From Nitrospira sp. (GTDB lineage Bacteria > Nitrospirota > Nitrospiria > Nitrospirales > Nitrospiraceae), in NCBI GenBank assembly GCA_024331045.1, contig JANDJC010000025.1, forward strand, positions 1 to 43,517: DNA of 43,517 bases, given 5' to 3'. Position 1 is the first letter of the stretch. Each line of letters starts with the position of its first letter. The notes beneath the pieces are model-generated. The model ran no database searches, was not told the DNA's origin, and saw nothing but the letters and a program-made list of their open reading frames with translations. Shown here in pieces: positions 1 through 8,667 of this stretch. Both the position numbers and the translations under genes were made by a program.

Positions 1-1
1 G

Positions 2-1846
2 GAATTGCACGCTGCTCAGAATCGGCGCTTGATGAGGGGAGTGGTCGCCGGCATCGCCGGTTACGGCAATTGTGTTGGGGTGCCGACGGTGGGGGGCGAG
101 GTGGTGTTCAATGACATTTATTCCTTCAATCCGCTGGTCAACGTCATGTGTCTGGGCCTTGCCGAAAAGGACAAGCTTTTTCGCGGCACCGCGGCGGGTA
201 TTGGCAATCCGGTCATCTATGTTGGGTCCAAGACCGGACGTGATGGCATTCATGGCGCCACGATGGCTTCCGATTCGTTCGACAACGAGGCGGAGCGCAA
301 ACGCCCCACCGTGCAGGTGGGGGATCCGTTTCAAGAGAAACTGCTACTCGAAGCCTGTCTCGAGATGATGGCGGCCGGGCTATTGACGGGGATTCAGGAC
401 ATGGGCGCAGCCGGGCTCACCAGTTCATCGTGTGAAATGGCTTCTCGGGCGGGAACGGGCATCGAGTTAGAATTGAGCCATGTGCCGCGACGCGAGCCCG
501 GTATGACCCCTTACGAAGTGATGTTGTCCGAGTCCCAAGAGCGGATGTTGCTGGTGGTGAAGGCCGGCAAAGAAGAGGAGTGCCTCGCCATTTGCCGAAA
601 ATGGGAGGTGGATGTCGCGGTGATCGGGAGGGTCACGGACGACGGAATCCTACGAGTCTTGGATCATGGGGCGGTGGTGGCGGAAATTCCAGCCAAGGCG
701 CTCGCCGACGAGGGGCCGCGGTACGAACGCCCCGTTGCGCCGCCAGCCTACCAGGATCTGTTGACGAATCTGAATTACGACCTCATTCCGGATGTCAAGG
801 ACGCCAACGCCGCGCTGCTGTCGTTGTTGGAGTCGCCGACCATTGCCAGCAAACGCTGGGTGTATGAACAGTATGATTACATGGTCCAAACCAACACGGT
901 CGTCCGTCCGGGATCAGATGCGGCAGTGCTGCGCATTAAGGGCACTGACAAGGCGGTGGCTGCGACGATCGATGGTAATAGTCGCTACTGCCTGTTGAAC
1001 CCCTATGAAGGAGCACGGATCGCCGTGGCGGAGGCGGCGCGCAATCTGGTCTGTTCGGGTGCTGAGCCGATCGGTTTGACCGATTGTTTAAATTTTGGGA
1101 ACCCGGAACGACCGGATATCATGTGGCAGTTCGTGATGGCTGTTGAAGGACTGGCGGATGCTTGCGAAGCTCTCAAGATCCCCGTCGTGAGTGGCAATGT
1201 GAGCTTTTACAATGAAACCAATGGCCTGTCGATTTATCCGACGCCGATGGTGGGCATGGTGGGCTTGCTCGACCGGGCTGATCGAGCGATGACCCAGTGG
1301 TTCAAGGAAGCAGGCGACGACATTATTCTGCTGGGAACGACAAGGGAAGATCTCGGCGGGTCCGAGTATTTAAAAACCCTGCACAATCGAGAACAAGGGT
1401 CGCCGCCCTTTCTCAGCCTGGAGGCAGAGCAAGCCCTCCACAACTGTGTGCTGCACTTGATTCGTGACGGGCTGGTGCGGTCGGCACACGATTGTTCCGA
1501 TGGCGGGTTAGCCGTGGCGCTGGCAGAGAGTTGTCTGTCGGCTCCTGGTCGTCGCCTTGGTGCAACGGTACGATTGAAAAGGGGGCGGTTGCGCAAGGAC
1601 GCCATGCTTTTTGGCGAGAGTCAATCCAGGGTTCTTGTGTCGGCCAACCCGGCCCATCGGCGCGCGATTCTCGATGCGGCCGAAGCCCATACCGTGCCTG
1701 CGGCGGTCATTGGCACGGTGGGCGGTGATCATCTGGTGATCTCGCTGGCCGGTGAACGTTCGGACGAAACCATCATTGATGTGTCCTTGTCCGCGCTGTA
1801 CGACCGGTGGGCCTATTCCCTTGAACGGCTGGTCAATCAGGCGTAG
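2..1846 (+). CDS. purL: Phosphoribosylformylglycinamidine synthase subunit PurL, 5' truncated by window edge
   Basis: Catalyses the ATP-dependent conversion of FGAR plus glutamine-derived ammonia to FGAM, the fourth step of purine synthesis, in the cytoplasm. The frame is already open at base 2 (Glu-Leu-His-Ala-Ala-Gln-Asn), so the start and roughly the first 120-130 residues lie outside the window; the TTG at base 5 is not a real start. About 614 residues remain of a family that is usually 720-750 long. The PurM/AIRS-like repeats are visible: the glycine-rich stretch [14 protein letters not shown] near residue 130 and [15 protein letters not shown] near residue 500. purF follows after about 100 bases, so the two are probably co-transcribed as a purine block. 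The missing N-terminus hides the first ATP-binding half-site, but the family call is secure. Confidence 0.96.
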   Translation, partial: ELHAAQNRRLMRGVVAGIAGYGNCVGVPTVGGEVVFNDIYSFNPLVNVMCLGLAEKDKLFRGTAAGIGNPVIYVGSKTGRDGIHGATMASDSFDNEAERKRPTVQVGDPFQEKLLLEACLEMMAAGLLTGIQDMGAAGLTSSSCEMASRAGTGIELELSHVPRREPGMTPYEVMLSESQERMLLVVKAGKEEECLAICRKWEVDVAVIGRVTDDGILRVLDHGAVVAEIPAKALADEGPRYERPVAPPAYQDLLTNLNYDLIPDVKDANAALLSLLESPTIASKRWVYEQYDYMVQTNTVVRPGSDAAVLRIKGTDKAVAATIDGNSRYCLLNPYEGARIAVAEAARNLVCSGAEPIGLTDCLNFGNPERPDIMWQFVMAVEGLADACEALKIPVVSGNVSFYNETNGLSIYPTPMVGMVGLLDRADRAMTQWFKEAGDDIILLGTTREDLGGSEYLKTLHNREQGSPPFLSLEAEQALHNCVLHLIRDGLVRSAHDCSDGGLAVALAESCLSAPGRRLGATVRLKRGRLRKDAMLFGESQSRVLVSANPAHRRAILDAAEAHTVPAAVIGTVGGDHLVISLAGERSDETIIDVSLSALYDRWAYSLERLVNQA

Positions 1847-1948
1847 GGGATAGGCAGAGCAGGGGGTCCAATCGTGGAGAGAGGGTTCCAGGCGCGTTGC
1901 GCCAAGAAACCGTTGCCGGTTGTAGCGGCCGGCTCTTTCCGCCGTGAG

Positions 1949-3370
1949 ATGGACGAGAGGGACAAGTTTCACGACGAATGCGCGGTCTTCGGCGTGTTTG
2001 GTCACGAGGAGGCCGCCAACCTTACCTATCTAGGACTATATGCCCTCCAGCATCGCGGGCAGGAGGCGTCTGGCATCGTCTCCGGCGACGGGGAGCAGTT
2101 CTTCGTCCATAAGGGCTTGGGACTGGTTGCCGATCTCTACGACAAGTCGGTTCTGAACAAACTTCCCGGCCACATGGCGATCGGCCATAACCGCTATTCC
2201 ACGACGGGCGGCAACGATCTGAAAAATGTCCAGCCGTTGACCGTCAACTTTGCGCTCGGCAATCTGGCGCTGGCGCACAACGGCAACCTGATCAACGCCC
2301 AGGTATTGCGCAACGAGCTTGAGGCCTACGGCGCGATTTTTCAATCCACCTCGGACAGTGAGGTGATTATTCACCTGATTGCCCACTCCAAGGCCGATTC
2401 CTTCCTGGCCCGGGTGATCGATGCGCTGAGCAGGGTCCGCGGCGCCTTCTCGATCGTGTTGTTGACGGATCGCGGTTTGATCGCCGCGCGCGATCCCTAT
2501 GGCTTACGCCCACTGTGTCTGGGGAGGCTGCGGAGCAGTTGGGTCGTAGCATCGGAGACCTGCGCGTTCGATCTCCTAGACGCCGACTATGTGCGGGAAA
2601 TTGACCCGGGCGAGTTGATCCTGATCAGTGATCAAGGGCTAGAGAGTTATCGACCGTTCCCGCCAGTAGATCCAGCCATGTGTGTATTCGAATACGTGTA
2701 CTTCGCCCGCCCAGACAGCAGAATTTTTGGGGGGGAGGCGGTGTATGCCATCCGCAAGGCAATGGGACGCCAATTGGCGCAAGAATCATGGGTGCCGGCC
2801 GATGTCGTCATTCCTGTTCCGGATTCGGGAGTGCCGGCGGCTTTGGGATATGCTGAGGGTGGGGGCATTCGCTTCGAAACGGGACTGATTCGCAACCATT
2901 ATGTTGGGCGGACCTTCATCGAGCCGGAACAGTCGATTCGACACTTTGGGGTGAAGGTCAAATTGAATGCCGTCTCCGAGGTGTTGCGCGGCAAACGGGT
3001 AGTGGTGGTGGATGATTCATTGGTGCGCGGCACGACGAGCAGAAAGATTGTGAAGATGATCCGTCAAGCCGGTGCACGGGAAGTCCACATGCGAATCAGT
3101 TCTCCTCCCATCATCTCGCCCTGCTTCTATGGCATCGATACGCCGACCAAGAGGGAGTTAGTGGCGTCCGATCATTCGATGGAAGAAATCCGCAAATACA
3201 TTACCGCCGACAGTTTGGCCTATTTGAGCATCGAGGGTATGCTCAAGGCGGCACCGGGCAGTCCCCATCGGTACTGTACGGCCTGTTTTACGGAGCGGTA
3301 TCCCATTCCGTTCACCCGCGCGGAGGAGATTCAACTGGGGCTGTTTGAAGGTCCCCACGGTTCACGCTGA
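1949..3370 (+). CDS. purF: Amidophosphoribosyltransferase
   Basis: Transfers ammonia from glutamine to PRPP to form 5-phosphoribosylamine, the committed step of purine synthesis. The N-terminal Ntn glutaminase domain begins at [13 protein letters not shown]; the C-terminal half is a type I phosphoribosyltransferase with the PRPP loop [14 protein letters not shown] near residue 350. With ATG at 1949 the catalytic Cys is residue 11, as in the Bacillus subtilis enzyme, where a short propeptide is removed to expose it. An in-frame GTG at 1874 has a better ribosome-binding site (AGGGGG about 8 bases upstream) and would add 25 residues without family resemblance. I prefer 1949 on homology, but the upstream start is possible. 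From ATG 1949 the protein has 473 residues, a normal length. It follows purL by about 100 bases. Confidence 0.96.
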   Translation: MDERDKFHDECAVFGVFGHEEAANLTYLGLYALQHRGQEASGIVSGDGEQFFVHKGLGLVADLYDKSVLNKLPGHMAIGHNRYSTTGGNDLKNVQPLTVNFALGNLALAHNGNLINAQVLRNELEAYGAIFQSTSDSEVIIHLIAHSKADSFLARVIDALSRVRGAFSIVLLTDRGLIAARDPYGLRPLCLGRLRSSWVVASETCAFDLLDADYVREIDPGELILISDQGLESYRPFPPVDPAMCVFEYVYFARPDSRIFGGEAVYAIRKAMGRQLAQESWVPADVVIPVPDSGVPAALGYAEGGGIRFETGLIRNHYVGRTFIEPEQSIRHFGVKVKLNAVSEVLRGKRVVVVDDSLVRGTTSRKIVKMIRQAGAREVHMRISSPPIISPCFYGIDTPTKRELVASDHSMEEIRKYITADSLAYLSIEGMLKAAPGSPHRYCTACFTERYPIPFTRAEEIQLGLFEGPHGSR

Positions 3371-3379
3371 GCCACGACC

Positions 3380-3718
3380 ATGCAACACGATGGTCCGATG
3401 CAATCACGATCCAATCCTCGTGTCCCGGTCGATTACGAAGTGTCATTCGTGACGGACGAGTGTTCCGGAAAGGGCTTGCTGAAAAACCTGACCATCGGCG
3501 GTAGTGAAATGGAGAGTGCGGTTCCGTTGGCGGTGGGGATGTCGCTCCGCCTGTTGGTGCAAGCATCCGGAGCCCGTCCGCCGATCGTCATTTCAGTGGG
3601 CATCATCCGCTGGCAGCAAGGGAACCGATACGGGGTCGAATTCATTCGATTCGAGGGAGATGCCAAACAGCAGCTTGAGGACATGCTCAACCAGCGTGAC
3701 GGCTCTTCCATCAATTGA
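3380..3718 (+). CDS. Small PilZ-domain protein (probable cyclic-di-GMP receptor)
   Basis: A single-domain protein of 112 residues. The PilZ signature is visible: an RxxxR box (R10-S-N-P-R14) followed about 22 residues later by NLTIGG (36-41), a variant of the D/NxSxxG box with Thr in place of Ser. These two motifs bind cyclic-di-GMP in the PilZ family. The ending YGVEFIRFE is also typical of the last beta strands. No output domain is attached, so it would act through a protein partner, as stand-alone PilZ proteins usually do. It starts 9 bases after purF; nothing links it functionally to purines. A second in-frame ATG at 3398 would give a protein six residues shorter and still keep both motifs. 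Confidence 0.85.
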   Translation: MQHDGPMQSRSNPRVPVDYEVSFVTDECSGKGLLKNLTIGGSEMESAVPLAVGMSLRLLVQASGARPPIVISVGIIRWQQGNRYGVEFIRFEGDAKQQLEDMLNQRDGSSIN

Positions 3719-3902
3719 CGGCTTGATGGGCGGTTCCTCCACAGGCCTTCTCCGGTTGCCCCCTCAAAAAATGCCATGCTACGATGCACCGTCCGTGTGC
3801 TAAAGCGGTACGTCCTACTGGAGGGCTCAAGCGGCTCATACGGTGATTTCGGAGCATTTTCCGGTTGCCCAATTGGCGTGGGGGTGTGAGAGAGGTCGGT
3901 TC

Positions 3903-3930
3903 ACAAGGTGAGGAGAACAAGGTGAGGAGA
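3903..3930 (+). repeat. Perfect 14-bp tandem duplication in a gene leader
   Basis: The unit ACAAGGTGAGGAGA occurs twice back to back (3903-3916 and 3917-3930) about 30 bases before the start of the 90-residue gene at 3959. Each copy contains an AGGTGAGG/AGGAG purine run resembling a ribosome-binding site, but both lie too far upstream to serve the 3959 start directly. Confidence 0.9.
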
Positions 3931-3958
3931 GGGACAGAAGAGCGCAAGAAGAACACCA

Positions 3959-4231
3959 ATGGGTGAGATGATGGATGAGATTGAAGAAGGGAAACGAACG
4001 TTGCTGGAAATGGTCAAAAACATGGATGCAACCGTGCAGGTGGTGATCCCTACCGCTCCCTCGAACAGCCGCTTCTTGATTTCGTTGACGAAAGGATCGA
4101 ACCGCAAGTTCCTCACCCTGTTGGAAGACGATATTTTGGATTTGCCGACTAATACCGAGGTTCATGCGAACGTGATGAAGATTGTGAAAGAGACGATCGC
4201 CACACTTGAGGAACGGCAAGGCGGCTCGTGA
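3959..4231 (+). CDS. Conserved-looking hypothetical protein, 90 residues
   Basis: I do not recognise a family. The protein is a compact mixed alpha/beta sequence: an acidic N-terminal helix (MDEIEEGKRTLLEMVKNM), a beta-rich centre (VQVVIPTAPSNSRFLISLTK), then a predicted C-terminal helix (HANVMKIVKETIATLEE). It has no signal peptide or membrane segment, so it is probably cytoplasmic. ATGs at 3959, 3968 and 3971 are all usable. It is the first gene of a run in which the following four genes overlap or abut at stop/start codons (3959 to 7195), suggesting one transcription unit. The approximately 240-base gap before it contains a tandem repeat and is where a promoter would lie. Confidence 0.7.
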   Translation: MGEMMDEIEEGKRTLLEMVKNMDATVQVVIPTAPSNSRFLISLTKGSNRKFLTLLEDDILDLPTNTEVHANVMKIVKETIATLEERQGGS

Positions 4232-4259
4232 CGCCAACCAACACAAAAGTAGTTGCGCA

Positions 4260-4862
4260 ATGAAACACCTTCTTCCTGGCATCTGGCAGTGGTCGTGGTT
4301 TTCTCAAGAAAAGCAGCTTGATTTTAACGGGTTGTACCTCGAACTCGAGGGACAGGCTGTGGTGGTGGATCCTCCTCCGCTGACCGACGATGCGCGGGCG
4401 GTCATTCGCCGCCGGGGCAGGGTGGATGCGGTGCTCATCACGAATCGCGATCATGTCCGCGAAGCTGACGCCTGCCGAAGGGAATTTGGCGGTCGGCTCT
4501 TTGTGCCCGATCGCGACGCGGCCGCCATAGAGATCATCCCCGACGCCATATACAGAGACGGTGAGCGATTGCCCGGCGGCCTGCTCGTGATCGGACTCTT
4601 GGACCAAAAATCGCCAGGGGAATCAGCCTTCCTGCTCATGCAAGGACGGGGAGTGTTGATTGTGGGGGACGCGTTGATCGGCAAGCCACCCGGCGACGTC
4701 AGCATGTTGCCTGCCGACAAGTATGTCGACAAAGCCAAGGCCAAAGAGGGCCTTCGTCGTCTGCTCCAATACGAATTTGATAGTTTGCTGGTGGGAGACG
4801 GCGTATCCCTTCTCACCGGTGCGAAAGGGATTGTCCAACGGTTTCTCCAAGGAGCACCCTGA
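4260..4862 (+). CDS. Metallo-beta-lactamase-fold protein with degenerate metal site
   Basis: About 200 residues with the overall layout of MBL-fold hydrolases: an N-terminal beta region (NGLYLELEGQAVVVDPPPLTDD), the position of the HxHxDH motif occupied by VLITNRDHVREA near residue 60-70, and GVLIVGDALIG where the family has its metal-bridging Asp. The first two histidines of the HxHxDH box are replaced (TNRDH), so ordinary zinc hydrolase activity is doubtful. The protein may be a binding or non-zinc variant. ATG 4260 gives the natural start; the same frame is open farther upstream without support. Its stop TGA overlaps the ATG of the TPR gene at 4862, indicating translational coupling. Confidence 0.7.
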   Translation: MKHLLPGIWQWSWFSQEKQLDFNGLYLELEGQAVVVDPPPLTDDARAVIRRRGRVDAVLITNRDHVREADACRREFGGRLFVPDRDAAAIEIIPDAIYRDGERLPGGLLVIGLLDQKSPGESAFLLMQGRGVLIVGDALIGKPPGDVSMLPADKYVDKAKAKEGLRRLLQYEFDSLLVGDGVSLLTGAKGIVQRFLQGAP

Positions 4863-5701
4863 TGGCGTGGTGCGGATCGTCGGAAGAGCTGAACCGTAGG
4901 GGCAACGAGCTATTTGCCCGAGGACTCTATACGGAAGCGTATGTCTGTTACATCAAAGCTCTGGAATGCGATCGGTTGAGCGGTGATCGACGGGCATTGG
5001 CCGTGACACTGGGGAACCTGGGTAACATGTGCGCCGTCAGCGGACAACGGGAAGTCGCACGATCCTATTATCAAGAGGTCCTGGAACTGCAAAAGATCTT
5101 CGGCGATGAGAGGGGGATCGGGGCCACGCTTGCCAATTTGGGAAATTTGAAAGCCGATGCTGGAGAGTGGGACCAGGCTCGCGCCTACTATCTAGAAGCG
5201 TTGGACCTTCTTACGAAGGCCGGAGATGAAGCAGCCCAAGCGGTGCTCTTTTCTGATCTCGGACTGGTGGCGCGCGAGACCGGTCGGTTTGATGAAGCTG
5301 TGCACTGGTATGAACGGTCGCTGGCGCTCGCCAGGCGATTGGGGGACTGGGGGAGAATGGCTGACGCCTGGCGCATGATGGCGCGTACCTTTCTGATCCA
5401 AAAACGATATGACGAGGCTATTGCCTGCTGTCACACTAGCCAATCAATTGCCGAACGATCACAGGATGAACTCCGCGTGGGGGGAGCCCGCTATGTGCTG
5501 GCTCAGTGCTACGAAGAGGTGGGTCGGTGGCGCGATGCCGTCTTGCTCCTTGAGCAGGTTGTGGAAATGGATCGCAAGTATGGGTTGCCCAAGCTGGATG
5601 AAAACGCGCGTCGGCTGGCGGCTCTGCGGGCTCGTATGACGGAAGGAGATGGCCGAAACTCATCCCTCGGTGCCTACCCAGGGGGGCACACGTATGATTG
5701 A
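4862..5701 (+). CDS. Tetratricopeptide-repeat protein (six TPRs)
   Basis: A soluble 279-residue protein built almost entirely of TPR helix pairs. About six consecutive repeats can be aligned by eye on the pattern G-(x)n-A-(x)n-Y-x-A-L, for example LGNLGNMCAVSGQREVARSY, LANLGNLKADAGEWDQARAY and LFSDLGLVARETGRFDEAVH. Most repeats are about 40 residues rather than 34, as in the TPR_12 type of LGN/GPSM-like proteins. Such arrays act as protein-protein scaffolds. There is no signal peptide or transmembrane segment, so the location is probably cytoplasmic. It overlaps the preceding gene by one base (TGATG), and its own end overlaps the following gene (ATG 5694). The partner is unknown; neighbours in the same unit are obvious candidates. 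Confidence 0.88.
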   Translation: MAWCGSSEELNRRGNELFARGLYTEAYVCYIKALECDRLSGDRRALAVTLGNLGNMCAVSGQREVARSYYQEVLELQKIFGDERGIGATLANLGNLKADAGEWDQARAYYLEALDLLTKAGDEAAQAVLFSDLGLVARETGRFDEAVHWYERSLALARRLGDWGRMADAWRMMARTFLIQKRYDEAIACCHTSQSIAERSQDELRVGGARYVLAQCYEEVGRWRDAVLLLEQVVEMDRKYGLPKLDENARRLAALRARMTEGDGRNSSLGAYPGGHTYD

Positions 5702-6131
5702 GCGGCAAACCTCGGCTTGGAGCCGGTTACGCATTGCGTTGACAGAGGCCTTTCCCCAGATGTCCGAGCTAGAATCTGGCGGTCCTTTGCTGATGGAGTT
5801 AGGAACAGATGGTTGGTTGTTGGAGGTGAGACCGGAGGGGACCGTGGTCTGCCAATATGGAATCGCCATGGAAGATGTCATGGCCTTGATGTCCGAAGGA
5901 ACGGCCGAAGATCTTGGAACCGACGAGGTAGCTAAACAAGTCAAGTACTATTTGCAGCCGGCCGTATCGCGATTTCGTCCGCTCCTCTTGCAATCGGGGT
6001 TTGTTGAAACAACTGAAATGACCGATGAGTTTGTGGCAGTGGTGTTCACCCACGTCATTGATATGGACGATCCGGCCAGGGTCCAGGACCTGTTACGGTG
6101 GTGTCAGCGTCAGATCGGGGGGATGCGGTGA
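5694..6131 (+). CDS. Hypothetical protein, 145 residues
   Basis: I do not recognise the family. The start at ATG 5694 is chosen because AGGGGGG lies 7-8 bases upstream and because it overlaps the stop of the TPR gene; the same frame is open upstream from 5649. The sequence has a regular alpha/beta pattern with a short beta-rich centre (WLLEVRPEGTVVCQYGIAME) and ends with a helix (VQDLLRWCQRQIGG). There is no signal peptide or membrane segment. The stop TGA overlaps the GTG start of the following methyltransferase (GTGA at 6128), so it is in the same coupled unit as the TPR and methyltransferase genes. Confidence 0.7.
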   Translation: MIERQTSAWSRLRIALTEAFPQMSELESGGPLLMELGTDGWLLEVRPEGTVVCQYGIAMEDVMALMSEGTAEDLGTDEVAKQVKYYLQPAVSRFRPLLLQSGFVETTEMTDEFVAVVFTHVIDMDDPARVQDLLRWCQRQIGGMR

Positions 6132-7195
6132 AGCCGCCGATCACCACCTTTACCGAATTTCGAGAAGCGGTGTCGGCGTACCGGCTGCCGTTCGTTTTGC
6201 TGGCGGCGTTGGAGTTGGATCTCTGCACCGTGATCGGCAATCGTGCCTGGACGATTCCCGAATTGGCCAAGACGCTCAAGGTTAGTGAACGAGGATTGGG
6301 GATTCTCTGCCGCAATTTAGCGATGGCCGGCGTGCTGAAAAAACAAGGGGCCCTCTATCGTAACAGCAAGGTGGGGGCCACGGCCCTCAATGCCCATCAT
6401 CCCACGTATCGCCGAGAATACTTGGCATTGGTGCGAGACCACTGGAGCGAGTGGCTTCGTCTTCCTGAAGCAGTAAAAACGGGGAGACCGATTAAGAGCG
6501 AGACATCTGACGATCCGGACTGGAGAAGGCGGTTTACCTGGGCCATGCATTATCGTACCCTGGAGCTCGCGCCGGCCATCGCTTCACAAGTGAAAGTGGG
6601 AAGGGCCAGGACGTTGTTGGATCTGGGAGGAGGTCCAGGGACCTATGCGCTGGCGTTTTTGGCTCGTCATCCCCGATTGCAGGCCACCGTCTGCGATCGT
6701 GAAGCTGCTTTGGAAGTGGCAAGAGCAATCGCGGCGACCCATCCGGCTGGCCGTCGGCTTTCCTATCTGCCGCTCGACTTTACCCGGGAGACCATTCCCG
6801 GCCACTATGATGTGATCTGGTATTCCAACGTCTTGCACATGTACTCGCCGGCGGACAATCAAGCGATCTTTCGCCGGATCTTGGCCGCACTAGAACCTGG
6901 AGGGCGCCTCATCATCCAGGACGCCTTCCTCCATGATCGCGAAGGACTCTACCCAGCCGAAGCCAGTCTGTTTGCCGTCTCCATGCTTCTGTTTACAGAG
7001 GCTGGCGACACCTACCCAGCCGCCGAGGTCACCAGATGGCTTAAAACATGCGGATTTGTTCGAGTCAGGTTACTTCGGCTTAAGCAGGGGACGAAGGATT
7101 GGGAGGGAGGGATCCTGGAGGCTGTTGCTCCAGGGCCATCCTCAAGAAAGACCGCCCCCCGACGAGAATCAAAAGAAAATTCAACGTCCCGCTGA
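6128..7195 (+). CDS. SAM-dependent O-methyltransferase-like protein
   Basis: A class I methyltransferase of about 355 residues. The first 80-100 residues resemble the winged-helix dimerisation region of small-molecule O-methyltransferases (FRLPFVLLAALELDL-like helix, then ELAKTLKVSERGLGILCRNL). The SAM-binding motif I is LLDLGGGPGTYALAF near residue 162, followed by a motif II-like acidic loop (ATVCDREAA) and DVIWYSNVLHMYS. The layout is that of the acetylserotonin/hydroxyneurosporene O-methyltransferase group, but the substrate cannot be read from sequence. GTG 6128 follows GGGGGG at good spacing and overlaps the previous stop, so it is preferred over the GTG at 6098. The 3' end overlaps by about 116 bases the end of a convergent gene on the minus strand. 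Confidence 0.87.
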   Translation: MKPPITTFTEFREAVSAYRLPFVLLAALELDLCTVIGNRAWTIPELAKTLKVSERGLGILCRNLAMAGVLKKQGALYRNSKVGATALNAHHPTYRREYLALVRDHWSEWLRLPEAVKTGRPIKSETSDDPDWRRRFTWAMHYRTLELAPAIASQVKVGRARTLLDLGGGPGTYALAFLARHPRLQATVCDREAALEVARAIAATHPAGRRLSYLPLDFTRETIPGHYDVIWYSNVLHMYSPADNQAIFRRILAALEPGGRLIIQDAFLHDREGLYPAEASLFAVSMLLFTEAGDTYPAAEVTRWLKTCGFVRVRLLRLKQGTKDWEGGILEAVAPGPSSRKTAPRRESKENSTSR

Positions 7196-7484
7196 CTAGA
7201 CCGTTCAGCAGAGGCCAGAGCTCGTCAGTTTCTTCTCCCGCCATGTGTACCAGGTGTACCAGGGTTGAAAGGTCGATCGCCAACCCGACTGTCCCGTACA
7301 TTACGCAAGCCATTCCTGCCCACCACAACCTCCACGACACCAGCAGGCCAAGCCCTATCGGCATCAGGGCAAGAAAAACGATCCAGCGCGGAGTGGCTGG
7401 TGTCACGGAAGCAAGCATGGCGATGCCTTCGGTAAGCCAGAGTCCGGCCAGAAGAGAGAGAAGGGGCCATCGCGGCATGCGCAA
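7080..7484 (-). CDS. Small integral membrane protein, four predicted helices
   Basis: 134 residues with strongly hydrophobic, protein-like composition. Four membrane spans can be drawn: around residues 5-25, 30-50, 52-72 and 92-112, with basic residues in the first and last loops. No family recognised. The start is TTG 7484 or ATG 7478, two codons later. Its last 38 codons lie antisense inside the end of the methyltransferase gene, an unusually long convergent overlap. The membrane-protein pattern and hydrophobicity argue that this is real rather than a shadow, but the overlap lowers certainty. Confidence 0.6.
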   Translation of the reverse strand: MRMPRWPLLSLLAGLWLTEGIAMLASVTPATPRWIVFLALMPIGLGLLVSWRLWWAGMACVMYGTVGLAIDLSTLVHLVHMAGEETDELWPLLNGLVSGTLNFLLILVGGRSFLRMALEQQPPGSLPPNPSSPA

Positions 7485-7665
7485 ACTATAAAGATGGAAA
7501 GGGGACTCAGCAATGGTCGATGCGGCCGGTTGGTCCCCCCTTTGGAGGGGAGGGTCCCAACAGTGGGGAATAGATTCCCGGGCCTCTTTCTTTTCACAAT
7601 GGTCAACAACGAGGAGCCGAACTGCGCTAGCTTGCTAGGGGGAGCAAGAAGGAGCGAGGGGAGGC

Positions 7666-8583
7666 ATGGGAGCAATCGCTCGGAGACTTGGTCTATCGAT
7701 GAACGAAAAGAAGGTATCGCGTGCCGCTCTGTGTGTTCTGTTGGTGATCGGGGCGGGGCCCTCTCTGGATATTTTAGGCGTACTGAACGGAGGAGAGGCG
7801 TGGGGGCAAGAGAAATATCACCAGGGCAGGAAGGCGGTCGTTATCGCAGCGGTGGGATACGAAGATCAAGCGGGATCAATCATCACGGTCAAGGTTTATG
7901 ATGCCGACTGTGGTAGGGTGTTATCCGACGGCGCCTATGAATTGATTGTCAAGGATGATCAAGATGGACAAGCGGCTGGCTGGACCGCGAGAATCTTTGC
8001 CGGGGGGACCGGAATTGAAACAGCCGATCAGTCGAGCGTTGTTTTGCGTGCCTATGACGCGGAGACGGGAGCGGTTCAATGGATCGGCCGCTTACATTTT
8101 GATCAACTGGAATCCGACGGCGGTGACGCAGACCATGTTGCCGTGTCGACGCCGCGACGCGCAAGTCTGACGAAAATAGAAAATAGCAATGGTCGTGGGA
8201 CTGCCCAACCGGTGTTCGTGTTACGGGCGTGGAATGTCTCCACAGGAACCCTGTTATGGGAGGATACGTTTCTGCCTGAGCAACAGGTGCACCCTGTGGC
8301 CAGAAAGGCAGGTTATCGGTGGACGGTGCACAAGGAGGCTCGCACGGGCGACATGGTCGATTTTCGGGTCATGATGGTCGATCAGGAACGAGGAGAGATT
8401 GTGTGGGAAGACCAGATGGTGAAGACATGGCGGGGCCGCCAACCACCTCGTTCGTCAGAAGAACGCACGCCAAGACTTCCAGGGGGACTGGACCGATTCC
8501 CGACGAGTTGGCGACGAGGTCAATCTGACGGGCCATCAGCTCTCGCTCTGCTCCAACCTGGAGAAGAGCCTTCCAGGGAATAG
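7666..8583 (+). CDS. Exported protein with PQQ-like beta-propeller repeats
   Basis: 305 residues. A signal-peptide-like N-terminus (basic MNEKKVSR, then the hydrophobic stretch AALCVLLVIGAG) suggests export. Three short repeats have the PQQ/quinoprotein blade pattern of A-x-(D)-x-x-TG-x-x-x-W: RAYDAETGAVQWIGRL, RAWNVSTGTLLWEDTF and VDQERGEIVWEDQM. They number too few for a complete propeller. The last 60 residues are low-complexity and rich in Arg, Pro and Ser. Start ATG 7666 follows GAGGGGAGG; ATG 7699 would give a more classical signal peptide. A role in the cell envelope is likely; the specific function is unknown. It points toward the minus-strand TPR gene, with a pyrimidine-rich stretch between them. 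Confidence 0.68.
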   Translation: MGAIARRLGLSMNEKKVSRAALCVLLVIGAGPSLDILGVLNGGEAWGQEKYHQGRKAVVIAAVGYEDQAGSIITVKVYDADCGRVLSDGAYELIVKDDQDGQAAGWTARIFAGGTGIETADQSSVVLRAYDAETGAVQWIGRLHFDQLESDGGDADHVAVSTPRRASLTKIENSNGRGTAQPVFVLRAWNVSTGTLLWEDTFLPEQQVHPVARKAGYRWTVHKEARTGDMVDFRVMMVDQERGEIVWEDQMVKTWRGRQPPRSSEERTPRLPGGLDRFPTSWRRGQSDGPSALALLQPGEEPSRE

Positions 8584-8667
8584 CAACAGTCCTCAGCCGA
8601 TCCATTTTTTCTTCTTCCTCCTTTTTCTTCTTCCCCCCCCGCTGGGTGCCAGCTGGTTGGGTCGTGG
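8584..8667. other. Convergent intergenic segment with homopyrimidine run
   Basis: Between two converging genes lies a strongly pyrimidine-biased stretch on the plus strand, about 8603-8640 (runs of T and C broken only by single bases, ending in eight C). It may take part in transcription termination for both genes, or adopt non-B DNA. No hairpin with a T-tract is visible. Confidence 0.4.
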
